DNA of 64,000 nt from contig NW_019775669.1 of the NCBI RefSeq assembly GCF_001039355.2, positions 260,802-324,801 of the forward strand, read 5' to 3'. Position 1 is the first letter of the stretch, and every line of letters begins with the position of its first letter. The stretch is from Lingula anatina (taxonomy: Eukaryota > Brachiopoda > Lingulata > Lingulida > Lingulidae). The notes beneath the pieces were generated by a model. The model did not search any database. It had not been told where the DNA came from and saw only the letters and a program-made list of their open reading frames with translations. Of this stretch, positions 62,859 to 64,000 are shown one piece after another. The position numbers were made by a program, and so were the translations under genes.

Positions 62859-63557
62859 TTTTCAGCCTTCTCATTATATTGCTGTCCCTCTCACTGGCTG
62901 ACATCCCCAGCGGCAGTCTGGTTTTATTAGTTATCGTCTGCAGCGCAATGGAGATTCCTATCTCAGACGAAACCATCGGCCTGTTATTCACCGTAGACTG
63001 GCTGCTGTGAGAATTTCTTCGCTTTGTTAACTTCAAATTTGTTATCACTTATGGCATTTTTTTTAGCTTGTACGCCAAAGGTCGTGCCCACACGTATATG
63101 TAAATTGCTCGCCGTCTTTCCCTCTATAAGAGCGAATAATTTAAGTAACCCACTGTATGTAATAGTTTAAGATTTGCTCTAATACAGGAGTTATAAAAAG
63201 GATTGACAACTAATTTTTATTAATTTTTATTTACATAGACTTCGTCGGCAAAAAGAAGAAGAAAGAAAAAAAAACAGTAGATGAATAATAAAATATATTA
63301 GGATCCTCTTTTTCCAGTGATCGAGTACGTGCGGCCAGTAATATTTTGAGTCACGGGTTTGCCTGTGCCGTCGTCGAAAGGGTCTGTAGAAAGCAACTTG
63401 AAACAAGTAGTGATCAACCATCTACAACCACGCAGGACCTTGGGAACTGCAATGAAAATGCTGCAGCCGCAGTTTAACAACGGGACCAAGTCTCCTCGTT
63501 CGATTATGTTTATCTCTAAGCCCAACCCCTTTGAAGATTTCGAACCTCCTTGGCCAC

Positions 63558-63563
63558 AATAAA
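63558..63563 (+). terminator. Poly(A) signal of the SLC1-like gene
   Basis: AATAAA 81 nt after the final stop codon (63475-63477). Confidence 0.6.
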
Positions 63564-64000
63564 GTCCTAAATCCACCATATTGCAATCATAGATATTGCT
63601 ACAGGCAGAATAACATTGCATTTTCATCGCTCTATATACATATACCACATTTATTATTTTATTTCGCATGCAACAACCACGCAAAAAAAGATAAAATTAT
63701 TATTCCAAATTTTATCCCACTCATGTCACGTCGTATACACAAATTAGAAATAACGATATTTTCAGAATGAAAAGCTGAAAAAAAATGTCTGAAACGAACT
63801 TGATCCAACCTGTGCCTAACGTATGCTTGTTTTGCATGTGTATTCCGTTTTCCAGATGGCATAGGATATTTTTGTACATCCTACGCTTAATCTGTTTTAC
63901 ATTCAGTTAACTCAACTTTCACAAAACTCTTAGCTCAAAAGCTTCATTGAGGATATTTTAAACCAGTCTTTTCAAAAATAAAATAACTGAACTATCTAAA
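63564..64000. other. 3' flank of the SLC1-like gene
   Basis: AT-rich with no supported gene; the short open frames on both strands show no family signature. Confidence 0.5.

Larger units (their letters stand above)
51474..63477 (+). pseudogene. SLC1/EAAT-like amino-acid transporter, in-frame TAA, split by a transposon
   Basis: Homotrimeric Na+-coupled glutamate/neutral amino-acid transporter family, plasma membrane. Eight exons join in phase (483 codons including the final stop): 51474-51711, 52104-52305, 52739-52890, 53107-53233, 53479-53712, 54011-54205, 62866-63006, 63318-63477. Exons 1-2 give TM1-TM3, exon 3 the loop with NTS/NLT glycosylation sites, and exons 4-5 the TM4-TM6 region ending in YFAFVRKNP. 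Exon 6 carries TM7 with NLDG in place of the usual NMDG. Exon 7 has HP2 (ADIPSGSL...VDWLL). Exon 8 has TM8 with the DRVR pair that carries the substrate Asp and Arg. An in-frame TAA at 53615-53617 (codon 286) replaces an expected Leu. The HP1 motif SSSSATLP is replaced by PSGFAAMS. Intron 6 holds the 8.4-kb transposon. Apart from the TAA every splice site and phase is intact, so a sequence error or a very young null allele remains possible. Confidence 0.85.

Noticed and set aside
63359-63562. 67-codon plus-strand frame as an independent gene
   Set aside because: It is a different frame over SLC1 exon 8, whose frame matches the family C terminus.
1-64000. CRISPR array, tRNA or rRNA genes, bacterial operons
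   Set aside because: No spaced direct-repeat array or RNA gene signature noticed; introns and repeats show animal nuclear DNA.

Overview
The window is animal nuclear DNA, AT-rich and intron-dense, with GT-AG introns, long simple repeats, MITEs, a LINE remnant and a DNA transposon. The gene set (FAN1, an MPHOSPH9-like centriolar coiled-coil protein, an EAAT-type transporter, a large EGF/EB-like/SEA receptor, a short-linker CXXC protein) and the KRBA2/Ginger-like integrase fit a marine lophotrochozoan, most likely a mollusc; the species is inferred only. Exons were joined by eye from splice sites, reading phase and family homology. Two single N bases (32681, 56241) mark scaffold joins.

Layout. 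1-13,510 (-): CXXC zinc-finger gene, last exon 1925-3280, probable 5' non-coding exon near 13,460-13,510, intron of about 10 kb. 16,003-25,921 (-): complete FAN1 nuclease gene, 14 coding exons, 956 aa. 25,980-35,728 (+): MPHOSPH9-like gene, 17 coding exons, 1278 aa, head-to-head with FAN1. 36,449-49,073 (-): single-pass membrane protein, 27 exons, 1233 aa, with a signal peptide, 16 one-exon six-cysteine modules, EGF domains, a SEA-like domain, a TM segment and an FxNPxY tail; a LINE remnant lies in one intron. 51,474-63,477 (+): SLC1/EAAT-like transporter gene, 8 exons, one in-frame TAA. 54,412-62,852: an 8.4-kb transposon inside SLC1 intron 6, with inverted termini and a perfect 6-bp target duplication, carrying a minus-strand integrase-OTU protease gene.

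Main points. The SLC1 gene looks truncated at 54,205 until the transposon is recognised: its last two exons lie on the far side, and the transposon ends 13 nt upstream of exon 7. All eight SLC1 exons join in frame, but a Leu codon has become TAA and the serine-rich HP1 motif is lost, so the copy is either a pseudogene (or polymorphic null) or carries a sequence error. FAN1 and the MPHOSPH9-like gene probably share a compact bidirectional promoter near 25,950. The MPHOSPH9-like gene and the receptor gene converge with poly(A) signals less than 100 bp apart.
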